A stretch of DNA of 64,000 nt from Pedococcus aerophilus (GTDB lineage Bacteria; Actinomycetota; Actinomycetes; Actinomycetales; Dermatophilaceae). Location of the stretch: assembly GCF_039532215.1 (NCBI RefSeq), contig NZ_BAAARN010000001.1:1037029-1101028 (forward strand), read 5' to 3'. Positions 28,153 through 37,387 of this stretch are shown piece by piece. Every line of letters starts with the position of its first letter. Within the stretch, counting starts at the first letter, position 1. The notes beneath the pieces are model-generated. The model worked only from the letters and a program-made list of their open reading frames with translations. It was not told where the DNA came from and searched no databases. Made by a program: the position numbers and the translations under genes.

Positions 28153-29226
28153 GTGAGTCACGAGCAGCTGTCCCCCGCCTCCCGCGTCGTCGCCCTGGGC
28201 CGCCAGCCCCGTGTCCCCGGAGCCGGCGTCAACGCGCCGCTGGAGTTCTCCTCGACCTACATCGCCGACGGTCCGGTCAACTACGCCCGCGTCGGCAACC
28301 CGACGTGGACGGCCTTCGAAGAGGCCCTGGGTGCCCTCGAGGGTGGCGACGCGCTCGTCTTCGCCTCGGGCATGGCAGCGGTCTCCGCCGCGATCTCGCT
28401 CGTCCCCCACGGCGGGGCCGTCGTCGTCCCGCACCACGCGTACAACGGGACCACCGCGCTGCTCGACCAGCTCGCCGGCACCGGCGCGGCCCAGGTCCGC
28501 CGGGTCGACCCCACGGACCAGGCGGCCGTGCGCACCGCCCTGGACGGCGCCGCCATGCTGTGGCTCGAGTCGCCCACCAACCCCATGCTCGAGGTGTCGG
28601 ACGTGCGGGCGCTCTCCGCGATGGCCCGTGAGGCCGGCGCGATCACGGTGTGCGACAACACCTTCGCCACCCCGTTGGTGCAGCGTCCCCTCGAGGACGG
28701 CGTCGACGTCGTCCTGCACTCGGTCACCAAGTACCTGTCCGGTCACTCCGACGTCATCCTCGGTGCCCTCGTCACGGCCGCCACCGAGGCCGGGGACGGG
28801 CTGCGCGCGCGACTGTCGACCGCGCGCACGCTCGGAGGCGCCATCGCCGGACCGATGGAGACCTGGCTGGCCCTGCGCGGGCTGCGCACCCTGCACGTGC
28901 GGCTCGAACGGGCCACCGCCAACGCCCGCGAGCTCGCCGGTCGGCTCGACGGCCACCCCGGTGTGGAGACGGCGCGCTACCCGGGCTTCGGGGCGATCAT
29001 CGCGATCGAGGTGCCGGGTGGGGCCGACGGAGCCGAGCGGGTCGCCGCCGCGACGGACCTGTGGATGCACGCGACCAGCCTCGGCGGGGTCGAGTCCCAG
29101 ATCGAGCGCCGTCGCCGCCACCCGGCCGAGCCGCAGACCGTGCCGGAGAACCTGCTGCGCCTGTCGGTCGGCATCGAGGACGTCGAGGACCTCTGGCACG
29201 ACCTCGACCGGGCCCTGCGCGCCTGA
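28153..29226 (+). CDS. Cys/Met metabolism PLP-dependent lyase (cystathionine gamma-lyase/synthase-like)
   Basis: 357 codons from GTG 28153. TACGCT, a good -10 hexamer, ends 6 nt before the GTG and there is no ribosome binding site, so the mRNA is probably leaderless. The fold-type I PLP enzyme has F-A-S-G-M-A-A (phosphate site), P-T-N-P-M-L-E-V, D-N-T-F-A-T-P and the PLP lysine in H-S-V-T-K-Y-L-S-G-H-S-D. It is shorter than typical MetB/MetC (about 380-400), mainly before the C-terminal domain. The reaction (gamma-lyase or gamma-synthase) cannot be decided. G-G-V-E-S-Q-I-E near the end is the usual G-G-x-E-S-L-x-x substrate loop. Confidence 0.85.
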   Translation: MSHEQLSPASRVVALGRQPRVPGAGVNAPLEFSSTYIADGPVNYARVGNPTWTAFEEALGALEGGDALVFASGMAAVSAAISLVPHGGAVVVPHHAYNGTTALLDQLAGTGAAQVRRVDPTDQAAVRTALDGAAMLWLESPTNPMLEVSDVRALSAMAREAGAITVCDNTFATPLVQRPLEDGVDVVLHSVTKYLSGHSDVILGALVTAATEAGDGLRARLSTARTLGGAIAGPMETWLALRGLRTLHVRLERATANARELAGRLDGHPGVETARYPGFGAIIAIEVPGGADGAERVAAATDLWMHATSLGGVESQIERRRRHPAEPQTVPENLLRLSVGIEDVEDLWHDLDRALRA

Positions 29227-29260
29227 GCCCGGCGCGCCCGACGCGCCCGACGCGAAAGAC

Positions 29261-30259
29261 CTACTCCGCCTCGTTCTTCAGGGCGCGGAGCATGAGGGCG
29301 CCGACGACCTCCTTGGGGCTTCGGCCGTCGTGCACCACGGCGGCGACCTGCTCGATGATCGGCACCGAGACCCCGTGGTCGTGGGCGAGCTGGAGGATCG
29401 ACTCGCAGGACTTCACGCCCTCGGCCGTCTGCCGGGTCACGGCGACGACCTCGTCGACGGTCATGCCCTTGCCGAGGTTGAGCCCGAAGGTGCGGTTGCG
29501 CGACAGCGGCGACATGCACGTGGCGATGAGGTCGCCCACCCCGGCGAGCCCCGAGAACGTCACGGGGTCGGCACCGAGCTTCATCCCCAGGCGCGAGGTC
29601 TCGGCCAGTCCACGAGTGATGATCGAGGCCTTGGAGTTGTCGCCCATGCCCAGGCCCTCGGCCATGCCGACGGCGAGGGCGATGACGTTCTTCACGGCAC
29701 CACCGAGCTCGACGCCGATCACGTCGCCCGAGGTGTAGGGCCGGAAGTAGGGCGGGTTCGACGCCTCGGCCACCATCTCGGCGATGCGTTCGTCGATGCA
29801 CGCGATGACGCTGGCCGCCGGCTGCTTCTGGGCGATCTCCTTGGCGAGGTTCGGCCCCGACACGACGACGATGCGCCCGGGCTCGATCCCGCCGGCCTCG
29901 GCGATGACCTCGCTCATCCGCTTCGTCGTGCCGAGCTCGACCCCCTTCATCAGGGAGACGATCGCCGCCCGTCGCGGCAGGGCGTGGGCCCACTCGGCGA
30001 GGTTGGCCCGCAGCGTCTGCGACGGAACGGCCAGGACGACGATGTCCGCGTCCGCGGCCGCCTCGACCGGGTCGGTCGTCGCGCGGATGCCCTCGGGCAG
30101 CCGGATGCCGGGCAGGTAGTCCTCGTTGCTGCCCGCGTTGATCTGGTCGACCATCGCCTGGCGCCGGCCCCACATCGTCACGGGGGTGCCCCCGTCGGCC
30201 AGCACCGCTGCATACGCGGTGCCCCAGCTGCCGGTCCCGAAGACCGCAGCCCTGGTCAC
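29261..30259 (-). CDS. gpsA: Glycerol-3-phosphate dehydrogenase [NAD(P)+]
   Basis: GpsA reduces dihydroxyacetone phosphate to sn-glycerol-3-phosphate for phospholipids. The product has 332 residues from GTG 30259, with GGAGGG upstream. Dinucleotide fold A-V-F-G-T-G-S-W-G-T-A, substrate-site V-S-G-P-N-L-A-K-E-I and the catalytic Lys region G-A-V-K-N-V-I-A-L are present, followed by S-R-N-R-T-F-G. The start overlaps the plsC stop by 4 bp (GTGA), so the two steps of glycerol-phosphate supply and acylation are translated together. Confidence 0.96.
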   Translation of the reverse strand: MTRAAVFGTGSWGTAYAAVLADGGTPVTMWGRRQAMVDQINAGSNEDYLPGIRLPEGIRATTDPVEAAADADIVVLAVPSQTLRANLAEWAHALPRRAAIVSLMKGVELGTTKRMSEVIAEAGGIEPGRIVVVSGPNLAKEIAQKQPAASVIACIDERIAEMVAEASNPPYFRPYTSGDVIGVELGGAVKNVIALAVGMAEGLGMGDNSKASIITRGLAETSRLGMKLGADPVTFSGLAGVGDLIATCMSPLSRNRTFGLNLGKGMTVDEVVAVTRQTAEGVKSCESILQLAHDHGVSVPIIEQVAAVVHDGRSPKEVVGALMLRALKNEAE

Positions 30260-31017
30260 GAACCCTCCTTCGTCCCGCGGTGGAAGTTGCCGGTCTCGGG
30301 CAATCCCGCCTTGCGGGTGTCGAACCGCTCCGCAGGGGCCTTCTCGCCCCGGATCCCCTCGAGCTGCACCGTGATCGCGTCGACGATGCGGTCGGTCGCC
30401 TGGCGCAGCAGCGCCCCGGTGACCGGCTGGTCGTAGAGGTCGCTGAGGTCGACCGGCGGACCCGCCGACATCTGCACACGGGTGCGCGGGAACAGCTTCG
30501 GCTTCTTGGAGTACGGAGCGAGCATGTCCTGCGGACCCCACTGGGCCACGGGGATGACCGGGCAGCGGGTGGTCAGGGCGATGCGCGCGGCGCCGGTCTT
30601 GCCGACCATCGGCCACAGGTCGGGATCGCGGGTGAGCGTGCCCTCGGGGTACACCCCGACGCACTTGCCCTCGTTGACCGCCGCGACCGCCGCGCGGAAG
30701 GCATCCGCTGCGCGGCCGGTGTTGCGGTACACCGGGATCTGCTGGGCGCCACGCAGGATCGCGCCGGCCACCGGGATGCGGAAGACCGCCTCCTTGCCGA
30801 GGAAGTAGGGCGGGTGGCCGCTGTCGTAGAGGAAGTGCGCGAAGGTGAACGGGTCGGCGTACGACAGGTGGTTCGGGCACACGATGAAGCCCCCCGACGT
30901 CGGCAGGTGCTCCGTGCCGCGCCACGTCCGCTTCGTCAGCAGCAGCATCAGGGGTCGCACGATCGCCACCGCCAGGCGGTAGGCGAAGGGCAGGGGGCGT
31001 GCGCCGCTGGCGGTCAC
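30256..31017 (-). CDS. plsC: 1-acyl-sn-glycerol-3-phosphate acyltransferase
   Basis: The product acylates lysophosphatidate to phosphatidate. It has 253 residues from GTG 31017. Acyltransferase block I is N-H-L-S-Y-A-D (NHx4D), block II G-A-Q-Q-I-P-V-Y-R, block III V-Y-P-E-G-T-L-T-R-D and block IV V-I-P-V-A-Q-W. The gene is coupled to gpsA and divergent from cofC, the conserved actinobacterial order. Confidence 0.9.
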   Translation of the reverse strand: MTASGARPLPFAYRLAVAIVRPLMLLLTKRTWRGTEHLPTSGGFIVCPNHLSYADPFTFAHFLYDSGHPPYFLGKEAVFRIPVAGAILRGAQQIPVYRNTGRAADAFRAAVAAVNEGKCVGVYPEGTLTRDPDLWPMVGKTGAARIALTTRCPVIPVAQWGPQDMLAPYSKKPKLFPRTRVQMSAGPPVDLSDLYDQPVTGALLRQATDRIVDAITVQLEGIRGEKAPAERFDTRKAGLPETGNFHRGTKEGS

Positions 31018-31121
31018 GAGGGGTCTCCGTGGTGAAACTCGGGGTCGGGGTCGAGTGTGCATCCTCGCGGCTCGGCGGGTCGGTGTCGAGCAAGCGCGCC
31101 ACCACTGCGACGATCGGGGCG

Positions 31122-31757
31122 ATGAGCCCACCGACCACCCTTCCCTGGCGACTCGTCGTGCCCGTGAAGGGTGGGGCCGGCGCCAAGTCCCGCCTGCACC
31201 CGCCGCCGGGCGTCGACCGCGAGGACCTCGCCCTGGCCCTGGCCACCGACTGCCTCACCGCCTGCTGCGCCGGTATGCCGCCGGCCCACGTCCTCGTCGT
31301 GACCTCCGACCCGCGCGCGGCCGCCGTGGCCGAGGGGCTCGGCGCCGTCGTGGTCGCCGACCCCGGCGCCGGGTTGAACGCCGCCGTCGCGGCCGGTCGC
31401 GACCACGCCCTGCGCTCCTCCCCCGGGACGCCGGTGGCGGTCCTTCTCGGGGACCTCCCTGCCCTGCGGCCGGTCGACCTCGTCACCGCCCTGGGCGCTG
31501 CGGCGGCGCACCCGATGGCGCTGGTGCCCGACGCAGCAGGTGAAGGCTCCACGCTGCTGACCGCGGTCGACGGGGCCCGGCTGGCGCCGCTGTTCGGGAC
31601 CGGTTCGGCCGCTGCGCACGAGGCTGCCGGGCACGTGCGCCTCGACCTCGACCTACCCCGGCTGCGCACCGACGTGGACGACGACGCCGCCCTGCGTGCC
31701 GCGCTGGCGCTCGGGGTGGGTCCGGCGACCCTCGCCGTGCTCGCAGGGACCTACTGA
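31122..31757 (+). CDS. cofC: 2-phospho-L-lactate/phosphoenolpyruvate guanylyltransferase (CofC/FbiD)
   Basis: This enzyme uses GTP to activate phosphoenolpyruvate (FbiD) or phospholactate (CofC) for coenzyme F420 synthesis. The product has 211 residues from ATG 31122. The N-terminus V-V-P-V-K-G-G-A-G-A-K-S-R-L is the nucleotide-binding start of the family. V-L-L-G-D-L-P-A-L and D-V-D-D-D-A-A-L supply the metal site. Its presence indicates that the organism makes F420, an actinobacterial and archaeal trait; the other fbi genes are not here. Confidence 0.88.
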   Translation: MSPPTTLPWRLVVPVKGGAGAKSRLHPPPGVDREDLALALATDCLTACCAGMPPAHVLVVTSDPRAAAVAEGLGAVVVADPGAGLNAAVAAGRDHALRSSPGTPVAVLLGDLPALRPVDLVTALGAAAAHPMALVPDAAGEGSTLLTAVDGARLAPLFGTGSAAAHEAAGHVRLDLDLPRLRTDVDDDAALRAALALGVGPATLAVLAGTY

Positions 31758-31809
31758 GCTCCTCCCGTCCACGCCGGGCGCCGGCACACCCCGGGCTACG
31801 CTGACGCCC

Positions 31810-32028
31810 ATGCAGGGCAGCGTGCACACGTTCGACGAGCAGACCGGGTCAGGGTCGCTGCTGCTCGACGACGGCCTCGAGGTGACCTTCACGGCCGACG
31901 TCTTCGGCGCCAGCGCCCTGCGCCACCTGCGCCCCGGTCAACGGCTGAGCCTCACCGTGGGCGACGGTGGCCGCGAAGTCACCCGGCTGTGGATCGTCGG
32001 GATCGGCGACGACCAGGTGATCGGCTAG
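31810..32028 (+). CDS. Short cold-shock-like OB-fold protein, probably leaderless
   Basis: 72 codons from ATG 31810. TACGCT ends 7 nt before the ATG and there is no ribosome binding site. M-Q-G-S-V-H-T-F-D-E-Q-T-G-S-G-S-L-L-L-D-D-G-L-E resembles the first strands of cold-shock proteins (x-G-x-V-x-x-F-D-x-x-x-G-x-G), but the RNP motifs with aromatic residues are weak or absent. An OB-fold is likely, nucleic acid binding less so. It converges on murA, and the two stops share the tetranucleotide CTAG. Confidence 0.65.
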   Translation: MQGSVHTFDEQTGSGSLLLDDGLEVTFTADVFGASALRHLRPGQRLSLTVGDGGREVTRLWIVGIGDDQVIG

Positions 32029-33341
32029 CCGACCTCGTAGTCGGCGCCGAGCGAGTCGAGCTTCTCCGAGAACCGCTCGTACCCGCGATAGATGAGCTCG
32101 ATCCCGTGGACCTTGGACTGGCCCTCGGCCGCCAGGGCCGCGATGAGGTAGCTGAACCCGCCCCGCAGGTCCGGGACGGTGATCTCGGCGCCCCGCAACG
32201 GCGTCGGTCCGGAGATGACCGCGCTGTGGCGGAAGTTGGCCCGACCGAACCGGCACGGTGACCCGCCGAGGCACTCCTTGTAGAGCTGGACGACCGCGCC
32301 CATCTCCCCGAGCGCCTCGGTGAAGCCCAGACGGTTCTCGTAGACCGTCTCGTGGACGATCGACAGGCCGCTGGTCTGGGTGAGGGCGACGACGAGCGGC
32401 TGCTGCCAGTCGGTCATGAAGCCGGGGTGCACGTCGGTCTCGAGGACGAGCGAGTTGAGGGTGCCACCGGCGTGCCAGAAGCGGATCCCCTCGTCGTCGA
32501 TGTCGAAGTCGCCACCGATCTTCCGGAAGACGTTGAGGAACGGCATCATCGCCTGCTGCTGGGCCCCACGGACGTAGATGTCGCCCTTGGTCGCCAGGGC
32601 CGCACAGGCCCACGAGCCGGCCTCGATGCGGTCCGGGATCGCGAGGTGGTCGTAACCACCGAGCCGGTCCACGCCGTCGATCTTGATGACCCGGTCGGTC
32701 TCGACGCTGATGATCGCGCCCATCTTCTGGAGCACCGCGATGAGGTCGAGGATCTCGGGCTCGACGGCCGCGTTGCGCAGCTCGGTGACGCCCTGGGCCC
32801 GGACCGCGGTGAGCAGGACCTGCTCGGTCGTCCCGACCGAGGGGTACGGGAGCTTGATGCGGGTGCCCTTGAGCCCGTTGGGGGCGGTCAGGCGCAGCCC
32901 TTCGGGGCGCTTCTGGACGTCGGCACCGAACTGGCGCAGCACGTCGAGGTGGTAGTTGATCGGCCGCTCGCCGATGCGGCAGCCCCCGAGGTCGGGGATG
33001 AAGGCCTCGCCGAGGCGGTGCAGCAGCGGCCCGCACAGGAGCACGGGCACCCGTGAGGAGCCTGCGTGCGCGTCGATGTCGGCGACGTGGGCCTGCTCGA
33101 CGTTCGTGGGGTCGAGCAGCAGCTCGCCGTCACGGTCGGTCGAGTCGATCTTGACCCCGTGCAGCTCGAGCAGGCCGGAGACGATCTTGACGTCGGAGAT
33201 CTCCGGGACGCCCCGGAGGCGGCAGGGGTCCTCCGCCAGCAGCGCCGCCACCATGGCCTTGGAGACGAGGTTCTTGGCCCCGCGGACCTCGAGGTCTCCG
33301 ACCAGCGGCGAGCCACCATTCACGGTGAGGATGTTTGCCAT
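32025..33341 (-). CDS. murA: UDP-N-acetylglucosamine 1-carboxyvinyltransferase MurA
   Basis: MurA transfers enolpyruvate to UDP-GlcNAc, the first committed step of peptidoglycan. The product has 438 residues from ATG 33341. Features: G-A-K-N-L-V-S-K near residue 21 (usual K-N in the active site), G-G-C-R-I-G-E-R-P-I-N-Y-H, in which the Cys matches the catalytic, fosfomycin-target cysteine, and a full two-domain EPSP-synthase-like fold. It has some differences from E. coli MurA, such as R-G-Y-E-R-F near the end, as usual for actinobacterial enzymes. Just downstream of hup, separated by a hairpin. Confidence 0.94.
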   Translation of the reverse strand: MANILTVNGGSPLVGDLEVRGAKNLVSKAMVAALLAEDPCRLRGVPEISDVKIVSGLLELHGVKIDSTDRDGELLLDPTNVEQAHVADIDAHAGSSRVPVLLCGPLLHRLGEAFIPDLGGCRIGERPINYHLDVLRQFGADVQKRPEGLRLTAPNGLKGTRIKLPYPSVGTTEQVLLTAVRAQGVTELRNAAVEPEILDLIAVLQKMGAIISVETDRVIKIDGVDRLGGYDHLAIPDRIEAGSWACAALATKGDIYVRGAQQQAMMPFLNVFRKIGGDFDIDDEGIRFWHAGGTLNSLVLETDVHPGFMTDWQQPLVVALTQTSGLSIVHETVYENRLGFTEALGEMGAVVQLYKECLGGSPCRFGRANFRHSAVISGPTPLRGAEITVPDLRGGFSYLIAALAAEGQSKVHGIELIYRGYERFSEKLDSLGADYEVG

Positions 33342-33375
33342 GGCGCAAGCATCCCACCATGCCCCTCCCGACGTG

Positions 33376-33415
33376 CGACAGAGGTCGACACCGTCGGGGG
33401 TGTCGACCTCTGTCG
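33376..33415 (-). terminator. Hairpin between hup and murA
   Basis: Perfect 17-bp arms (CGACAGAGGTCGACACC at 33376-33392, complement at 33399-33415) with a 6-nt loop, 24 bp beyond the hup stop. No T-tract. Confidence 0.8.
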
Positions 33416-33438
33416 GGTGCGCCGGAGGGCGGTCCGGG

Positions 33439-34038
33439 TCAGGCCTTCTTGGCCGTGCGCTTGACCGCAGCCTTCTTCGCGGGAGCGGCCTTCTTGGCGG
33501 GAGCCGCCTTCTTGGCCGGGGCGGCCTTCTTGACGACGGCCTTCTTCGCCGGTGCAGCCTTGGTGGCCACGGCCTTCTTGGCGGGAGCCGCCTTCTTGGC
33601 CGGAGCGGCCTTCTTGACGACGGCCTTCTTCGCCGGTGCAGCCTTGGTGGCCACGGCCTTCTTGGCGGGAGCCGCCTTCTTGGCCGTGGCGGACTTCGCG
33701 GCCGCGGTCTTCGACGTGCCGGCCGATGCGCGGGCGCCGGCGACGGCGGCCTTGGGCAGGGAGCGCGGGTTCTTGACGACGTCCTTGAACGCCGAGCCGG
33801 CGCGGAACTTCGGGACCACGGTCTTCTTGATCTTCACCGACGCGCCGGTGCGGGGGTTGCGACCGGTCCGGGCGGCCCGAGCAGCCTGCTCGAAGGTGCC
33901 GAAACCGGTGATGGCGACACTGCCGCCCTTGGCGACCTCACGGATGATCACGTCGACGACGGCGGTGAGCGCGTCGCTTGCCGCCTTGCGGCTGCCGAGC
34001 CGGGACTCGAGCTCCTTGATCAGTTCTGCCTTGTTCAC
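33439..34038 (-). CDS. hup: HU-type nucleoid protein with lysine-rich tail
   Basis: 199 codons from ATG 34038. Residues 1-90 are a canonical HU domain (M-N-K-A-E-L-I, F-G-T-F-E, G-R-N-P-R-T-G, I-P-like arm V-V-P-K-F-R-A-G). Residues about 100-199 are a low-complexity tail of A-P-A-K-K-A, A-V-V-K-K and A-V-A-T-K units, as in mycobacterial HupB/Streptomyces HupS, where it helps compact DNA. The tail is encoded by a near-perfect 84-bp tandem repeat, so its length can vary by recombination. Confidence 0.96.
   Translation of the reverse strand: MNKAELIKELESRLGSRKAASDALTAVVDVIIREVAKGGSVAITGFGTFEQAARAARTGRNPRTGASVKIKKTVVPKFRAGSAFKDVVKNPRSLPKAAVAGARASAGTSKTAAAKSATAKKAAPAKKAVATKAAPAKKAVVKKAAPAKKAAPAKKAVATKAAPAKKAVVKKAAPAKKAAPAKKAAPAKKAAVKRTAKKA
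33493..33685 (-). repeat. 84-bp tandem repeat encoding the hup tail
   Basis: The segment 33521-33604 recurs at 33605-33685 without mismatch over the stretch compared, and 33493-33520 matches its last third but for one base (about 2.3 copies). One unit is 28 codons, so changes in copy number keep the frame. The synonymous positions also agree, which indicates recent duplication rather than selection on the protein alone. Confidence 0.9.
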
Positions 34039-34446
34039 GGCTTCCCCTCCACAGGGTTGGTGGTGTCGGACACCCTCTGTCCGACGAGGTGGGCGGCCGA
34101 GCCACTGCCCGACGTGGGTCCGACGTTAGGGCTGTTGGCCGTGCGAGTCCACCACAACGGACACGCTGATCCATTGTGTCGCAACGGATTCAGGCCCAGA
34201 TGCACCCCCGTCGGGGAGCGGGGAGGCGTGGGCCGACCTGGCGCCCCCACGCCTCTCACCCTCGGCCATGACCTGCAGGGACGCACTGATCCCGTTGGGG
34301 CACAATGAGTTTCGGCCCTCCCGGGCAACACGGAGGCCCGCCCGGCGGACGCGACAGGACCCCGGCACGGTCGGCCGGGGCCCTGTGTGGACAGGCATAT
34401 CGAGCCCGTCAAAGGTTTTTCTGCGCCTGCGTCGGCGCGCCGTGGT
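34039..34446. other. 408-bp gap between leuD and hup: hup 5' region and leuD terminator
   Basis: No open frame here is convincing. On the minus strand it must hold the hup promoter. A second 10-bp hairpin lies at 34223-34255 (GAGGCGTGGG and its complement), possibly in the hup leader. Two related stretches around 34156 and 34285 (GATCAGCGTGTCC / GATCAGTGCGTCC on the minus strand) look like a repeated binding site, about 125 bp apart. Confidence 0.5.
34354..34386 (-). terminator. Hairpin downstream of leuD
   Basis: Arms ACAGGACCCCGG (34354-34365) and CCGGGGCCCTGT (34375-34386) pair fully with one G-U, 60 bp beyond the leuD stop. Confidence 0.7.
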
Positions 34447-35040
34447 TCAGGCGACCGTCGTGGAGGGCTTCCAGCTCGGTCGGCGGCCCTCGAACTCGGT
34501 GACGTCCTGCTCGTGGCGCAGCGTCAGGCTGATGTCGTCCAGGCCCTCGAGCAGCCGCCAGCGGGTGTAGTCGTCGACCTCGAACGGCGCCACGATGTCA
34601 CCGGCCGTGACGGTCCGGGAGACGAGGTCCACGGTCACCGAGGAGCCTGGCTCGTTCTCGAGGTACTTCCAGATCAGCTCGATGTCGTCCTGGCTCACCT
34701 GGGCCGTCAGCAGCCCCTGCTTGCCGCTGTTGCCGCGGAAGATGTCGGCGAACCGCGAGGACAGCACGACGCGGAAGCCGTAGTTCATCAGCGCCCAGAC
34801 GGCGTGCTCGCGCGACGAGCCCGTCCCGAAGTCCTGCCCGGCCACGAGCACCGACCCGGCGGCATACGAGGGGTTGTTGAGGATGAACGTGTCGTCACGG
34901 CGCCACGCCGCGAACAAGCCGTCCTCGAACCCCGTGCGCGTCACGCGCTTGAGGTAGACGGCCGGGATGATCTGGTCGGTGTCGACGTTGCTGCGGCGCA
35001 GCGGCACCCCGATGCCGGTATGGGTCGTGAAGGCGTCCAT
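34447..35040 (-). CDS. leuD: 3-isopropylmalate dehydratase small subunit
   Basis: Small subunit of isopropylmalate isomerase, which with LeuC also isomerises citramalate to methylmalate in the CimA route. The product has 197 residues from ATG 35040. Motifs include [22 protein letters not shown] and S-S-R-F-A-D-I-F. Its ATG shares one base with the leuC stop (TGATG), so the two subunits are made together. Confidence 0.97.
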   Translation of the reverse strand: MDAFTTHTGIGVPLRRSNVDTDQIIPAVYLKRVTRTGFEDGLFAAWRRDDTFILNNPSYAAGSVLVAGQDFGTGSSREHAVWALMNYGFRVVLSSRFADIFRGNSGKQGLLTAQVSQDDIELIWKYLENEPGSSVTVDLVSRTVTAGDIVAPFEVDDYTRWRLLEGLDDISLTLRHEQDVTEFEGRRPSWKPSTTVA

Positions 35041-36500
35041 CAGTAGCTCCCCTCGCTCGCGGGCTGGGTGGTGGTCCGGGCGGCGTCCCCGCCACCCACG
35101 CCGGCGTCGACGAGGTCGGCCGGGCTGGACAGCGTGCCGCGCAGGGCGGTGGCTGCGGCGACGAGCGGGCTGACGAGGTGGGTGCGACCACCCTTGCCCT
35201 GGCGCCCCTCGAAGTTGCGGTTGGAGGTCGACGCGCTGCGCTCCCCCGGAGCGAGCTGGTCGGGGTTCATGCCCAGGCACATCGAGCAGCCGGGAAGGCG
35301 CCACTCGGCCCCTGCGTCGGTGAAGACCTGGTCCAGGCCCTCCTGCTCGGCCTGCAGGCGCACCCGCGCGGAACCCGGCACGACGAGCATCCGCACGCCT
35401 TCGGCGACCTTGTGGCCCTTGACGACCTCCGCGGCGGCACGCAGGTCCTCGATGCGGCCGTTGGTGCACGAACCGACGAAGACCGTGTCGACGCGGATCT
35501 CGCGCAGCGGCGTGCCTGCCGTCAGGCCCATGTACTCCAAGGCGTGTCGGGCGGCAGCCTTCTCGTTGTCGTCGCCCATCGTCTCGGGGTCCGGCACGGC
35601 GGCGCTGAGCGGCAGGCCCTGGCCGGGGTTGGTGCCCCAGGTGACGAACGGCGTGAGCGCCGTGGCGTCGAGGTCCACCTCGGCGTCGAAGACGGCGTCG
35701 TCGTCGCTGCGGAGGGTGGACCAGTCAGCCACGGCGGCGTCCCAGTCGGCACCGGTCGGGGCGTGGTCGCGGCCCTGGAGGTAGTCGAAGGTGGTCTGGT
35801 CGGGAGCGATCATGCCGGCGCGGGCACCTGCCTCGATCGACATGTTGCACACCGTCATGCGGGCTTCCATGGACAGCGCACGGATGGCGCTGCCGCGGTA
35901 CTCGAGGACGTAGCCCTGGCCGCCGCCGGTGCCGATCTTCGCGATCACCGCGAGCGTGATGTCCTTCGCGGTCACGCCGGGCTGGAGGTCGCCCTCGACG
36001 TTGATCGCCATCGTCTTGAACGGCTTGAGGGGCAACGTCTGGGTCGCCATGACGTGCTCGACCTCGGAGGTGCCGATGCCGAACGCCAGTGCGCCGAAGG
36101 CACCGTGGGTCGAGGTGTGGCTGTCGCCGCAGACGATCGTCATGCCGGGCTGGGTGAGGCCACGCTGGGGGCCGACGACGTGGACGATGCCCTGCTCGGC
36201 GTCACCCATCGGGAACAGCCGGACGCCGAACTCCTCGCAGTTGCGCCTCAGCGTCTCGACCTGGGTCCGGCTCACGAGGTCGGTGATGGGGCCGGGCGTG
36301 GTCGGAACGTTGTGGTCCTCGGTGGCCAGGGTGAGGTCGGGTCGACGCACCGTGCGGCCGGCGAGCCGGAGGCCGTCGAAGGCCTGCGGCGAGGTCACCT
36401 CGTGGATGAGGTGGAGGTCGATGTAGAGGAGGTCTGGTTCGCCTTCCGCGCGACGCACCACATGGGCGTTCCACACCTTCTCGGCCAAAGTTCCTGACAC
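35040..36500 (-). CDS. leuC: 3-isopropylmalate dehydratase large subunit
   Basis: LeuC carries the 4Fe-4S cluster of isopropylmalate isomerase. The product has 486 residues from GTG 36500, chosen for GGAGGAG about 8 nt upstream and the usual N-terminus S-G-T-L-A-E-K-V-W. The three cluster cysteines are in V-G-S-C-T-N-G and G-C-S-M-C-L-G-M-N. The frame is open to 36593, but that extension has no homologous look. It is divergent from an IclR regulator across 143 bp that contains a perfect palindrome, so the operon is likely controlled by that protein. Confidence 0.97.
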   Translation of the reverse strand: MSGTLAEKVWNAHVVRRAEGEPDLLYIDLHLIHEVTSPQAFDGLRLAGRTVRRPDLTLATEDHNVPTTPGPITDLVSRTQVETLRRNCEEFGVRLFPMGDAEQGIVHVVGPQRGLTQPGMTIVCGDSHTSTHGAFGALAFGIGTSEVEHVMATQTLPLKPFKTMAINVEGDLQPGVTAKDITLAVIAKIGTGGGQGYVLEYRGSAIRALSMEARMTVCNMSIEAGARAGMIAPDQTTFDYLQGRDHAPTGADWDAAVADWSTLRSDDDAVFDAEVDLDATALTPFVTWGTNPGQGLPLSAAVPDPETMGDDNEKAAARHALEYMGLTAGTPLREIRVDTVFVGSCTNGRIEDLRAAAEVVKGHKVAEGVRMLVVPGSARVRLQAEQEGLDQVFTDAGAEWRLPGCSMCLGMNPDQLAPGERSASTSNRNFEGRQGKGGRTHLVSPLVAAATALRGTLSSPADLVDAGVGGGDAARTTTQPASEGSY

Positions 36501-36611
36501 GTGTCCTACTCCTCCGTCGCGTCCTGCAGTCCTGCTCGCGCGCGTGTTTCGTCGATGCGCCACGCCGCGCGGATCTCCCACGTTGGCACGCACGACACGC
36601 CCCCGGATTTG

Positions 36612-36630
36612 CGTCTCATCGAATGAGACG
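36612..36630. promoter_or_regulatory. Palindromic operator candidate between leuC and the IclR gene
   Basis: CGTCTCAT-CGA-ATGAGACG, perfect 8-bp arms. It lies just upstream of the likely -10 of the regulator gene (CAATAT at 36632-36637) and overlaps the expected promoter of leuC on the other strand. This is where NdgR/LtbR-type IclR proteins bind in related bacteria. Confidence 0.65.
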
Positions 36631-36643
36631 GCAATATCATCCC

Positions 36644-37387
36644 ATGGACAACACGAGTGGAGTCGGCGTTCTCGACAAGGCAGCCATCGTCCTGGGTGCC
36701 CTCGAGGCCGGGCCGTCGACCCTTGCGCAGCTGGTCACCGCGACCGGCCTGGCCCGCCCGACGGCCCACCGGCTCGCCGTCGCCCTCGAGCACCACCGAC
36801 TGGTCACCCGCGACCTCCAGGGCCGCTTCGTGCTCGGGCCGCGGCTCGCCGAGCTGGCCGCGGCCGCCGGCGAGGACCGGCTGCTTGCTGCCGCAGGGCC
36901 GGTGCTCGGCGCCCTGCGGGACCACACCAACGAGAGCGCCCAGCTGTTCCGCCGTCAGGGCGACCACCGCATCTGCGTCTCTGCCGCGGAGCGTCCGGTC
37001 GGCCTTCGCGACTCGATCCCGATCGGCGCGACCCTGTCGATGCTCGCGGGCTCGGCCGCCCAGGTGCTGCTCGCCTGGGAGGAGCCGGACCGCCTGCACC
37101 GTGGCCTGCACGGCGCGAAGTTCACCGCCACCACGCTGTCCGGCGTCCGCCGCCGTGGCTGGGCCCAGAGCGTCGGCGAGCGCGAGGCCGGTGTCGCCTC
37201 GGTGTCCGCGCCCGTGCGCGGCCCGTCCGGGCGCGTCGTCGCCGCGGTCTCGATCTCCGGGCCGATCGAGCGGCTGTCGCGCCAGCCCGGGCGCCTGCAC
37301 GCCGCCACGGTCATCGCCGGCGCCAACAAGCTGACCGAGGTCCTGGCCCGCCACCACGCGCAGCAGCAGCAGCAGAACCACGCCTGA
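36644..37387 (+). CDS. ndgR: IclR-family regulator of leucine genes (NdgR/LtbR type)
   Basis: 247 codons from ATG 36644. The N-terminal winged helix ([27 protein letters not shown]) is followed by the IclR effector domain ([19 protein letters not shown]). In Streptomyces the orthologue, NdgR, sits in the same place and regulates leuCD and other amino acid genes. There is no ribosome binding site; CAATAT ends 6 nt before the ATG, so the message is probably leaderless. The end is Gln-rich (Q-Q-Q-Q-Q-N-H-A). Confidence 0.88.
   Translation: MDNTSGVGVLDKAAIVLGALEAGPSTLAQLVTATGLARPTAHRLAVALEHHRLVTRDLQGRFVLGPRLAELAAAAGEDRLLAAAGPVLGALRDHTNESAQLFRRQGDHRICVSAAERPVGLRDSIPIGATLSMLAGSAAQVLLAWEEPDRLHRGLHGAKFTATTLSGVRRRGWAQSVGEREAGVASVSAPVRGPSGRVVAAVSISGPIERLSRQPGRLHAATVIAGANKLTEVLARHHAQQQQQNHA

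Noticed and set aside
33493-33685. CRISPR-like repeats
   Set aside because: The repeats are adjacent, in frame and encode the lysine-rich tail of HU; no spacers.
36501-36593. N-terminal extension of leuC by 31 codons
   Set aside because: GTG 36500 has a strong ribosome binding site and the N-terminus typical of LeuC; the extension has neither.
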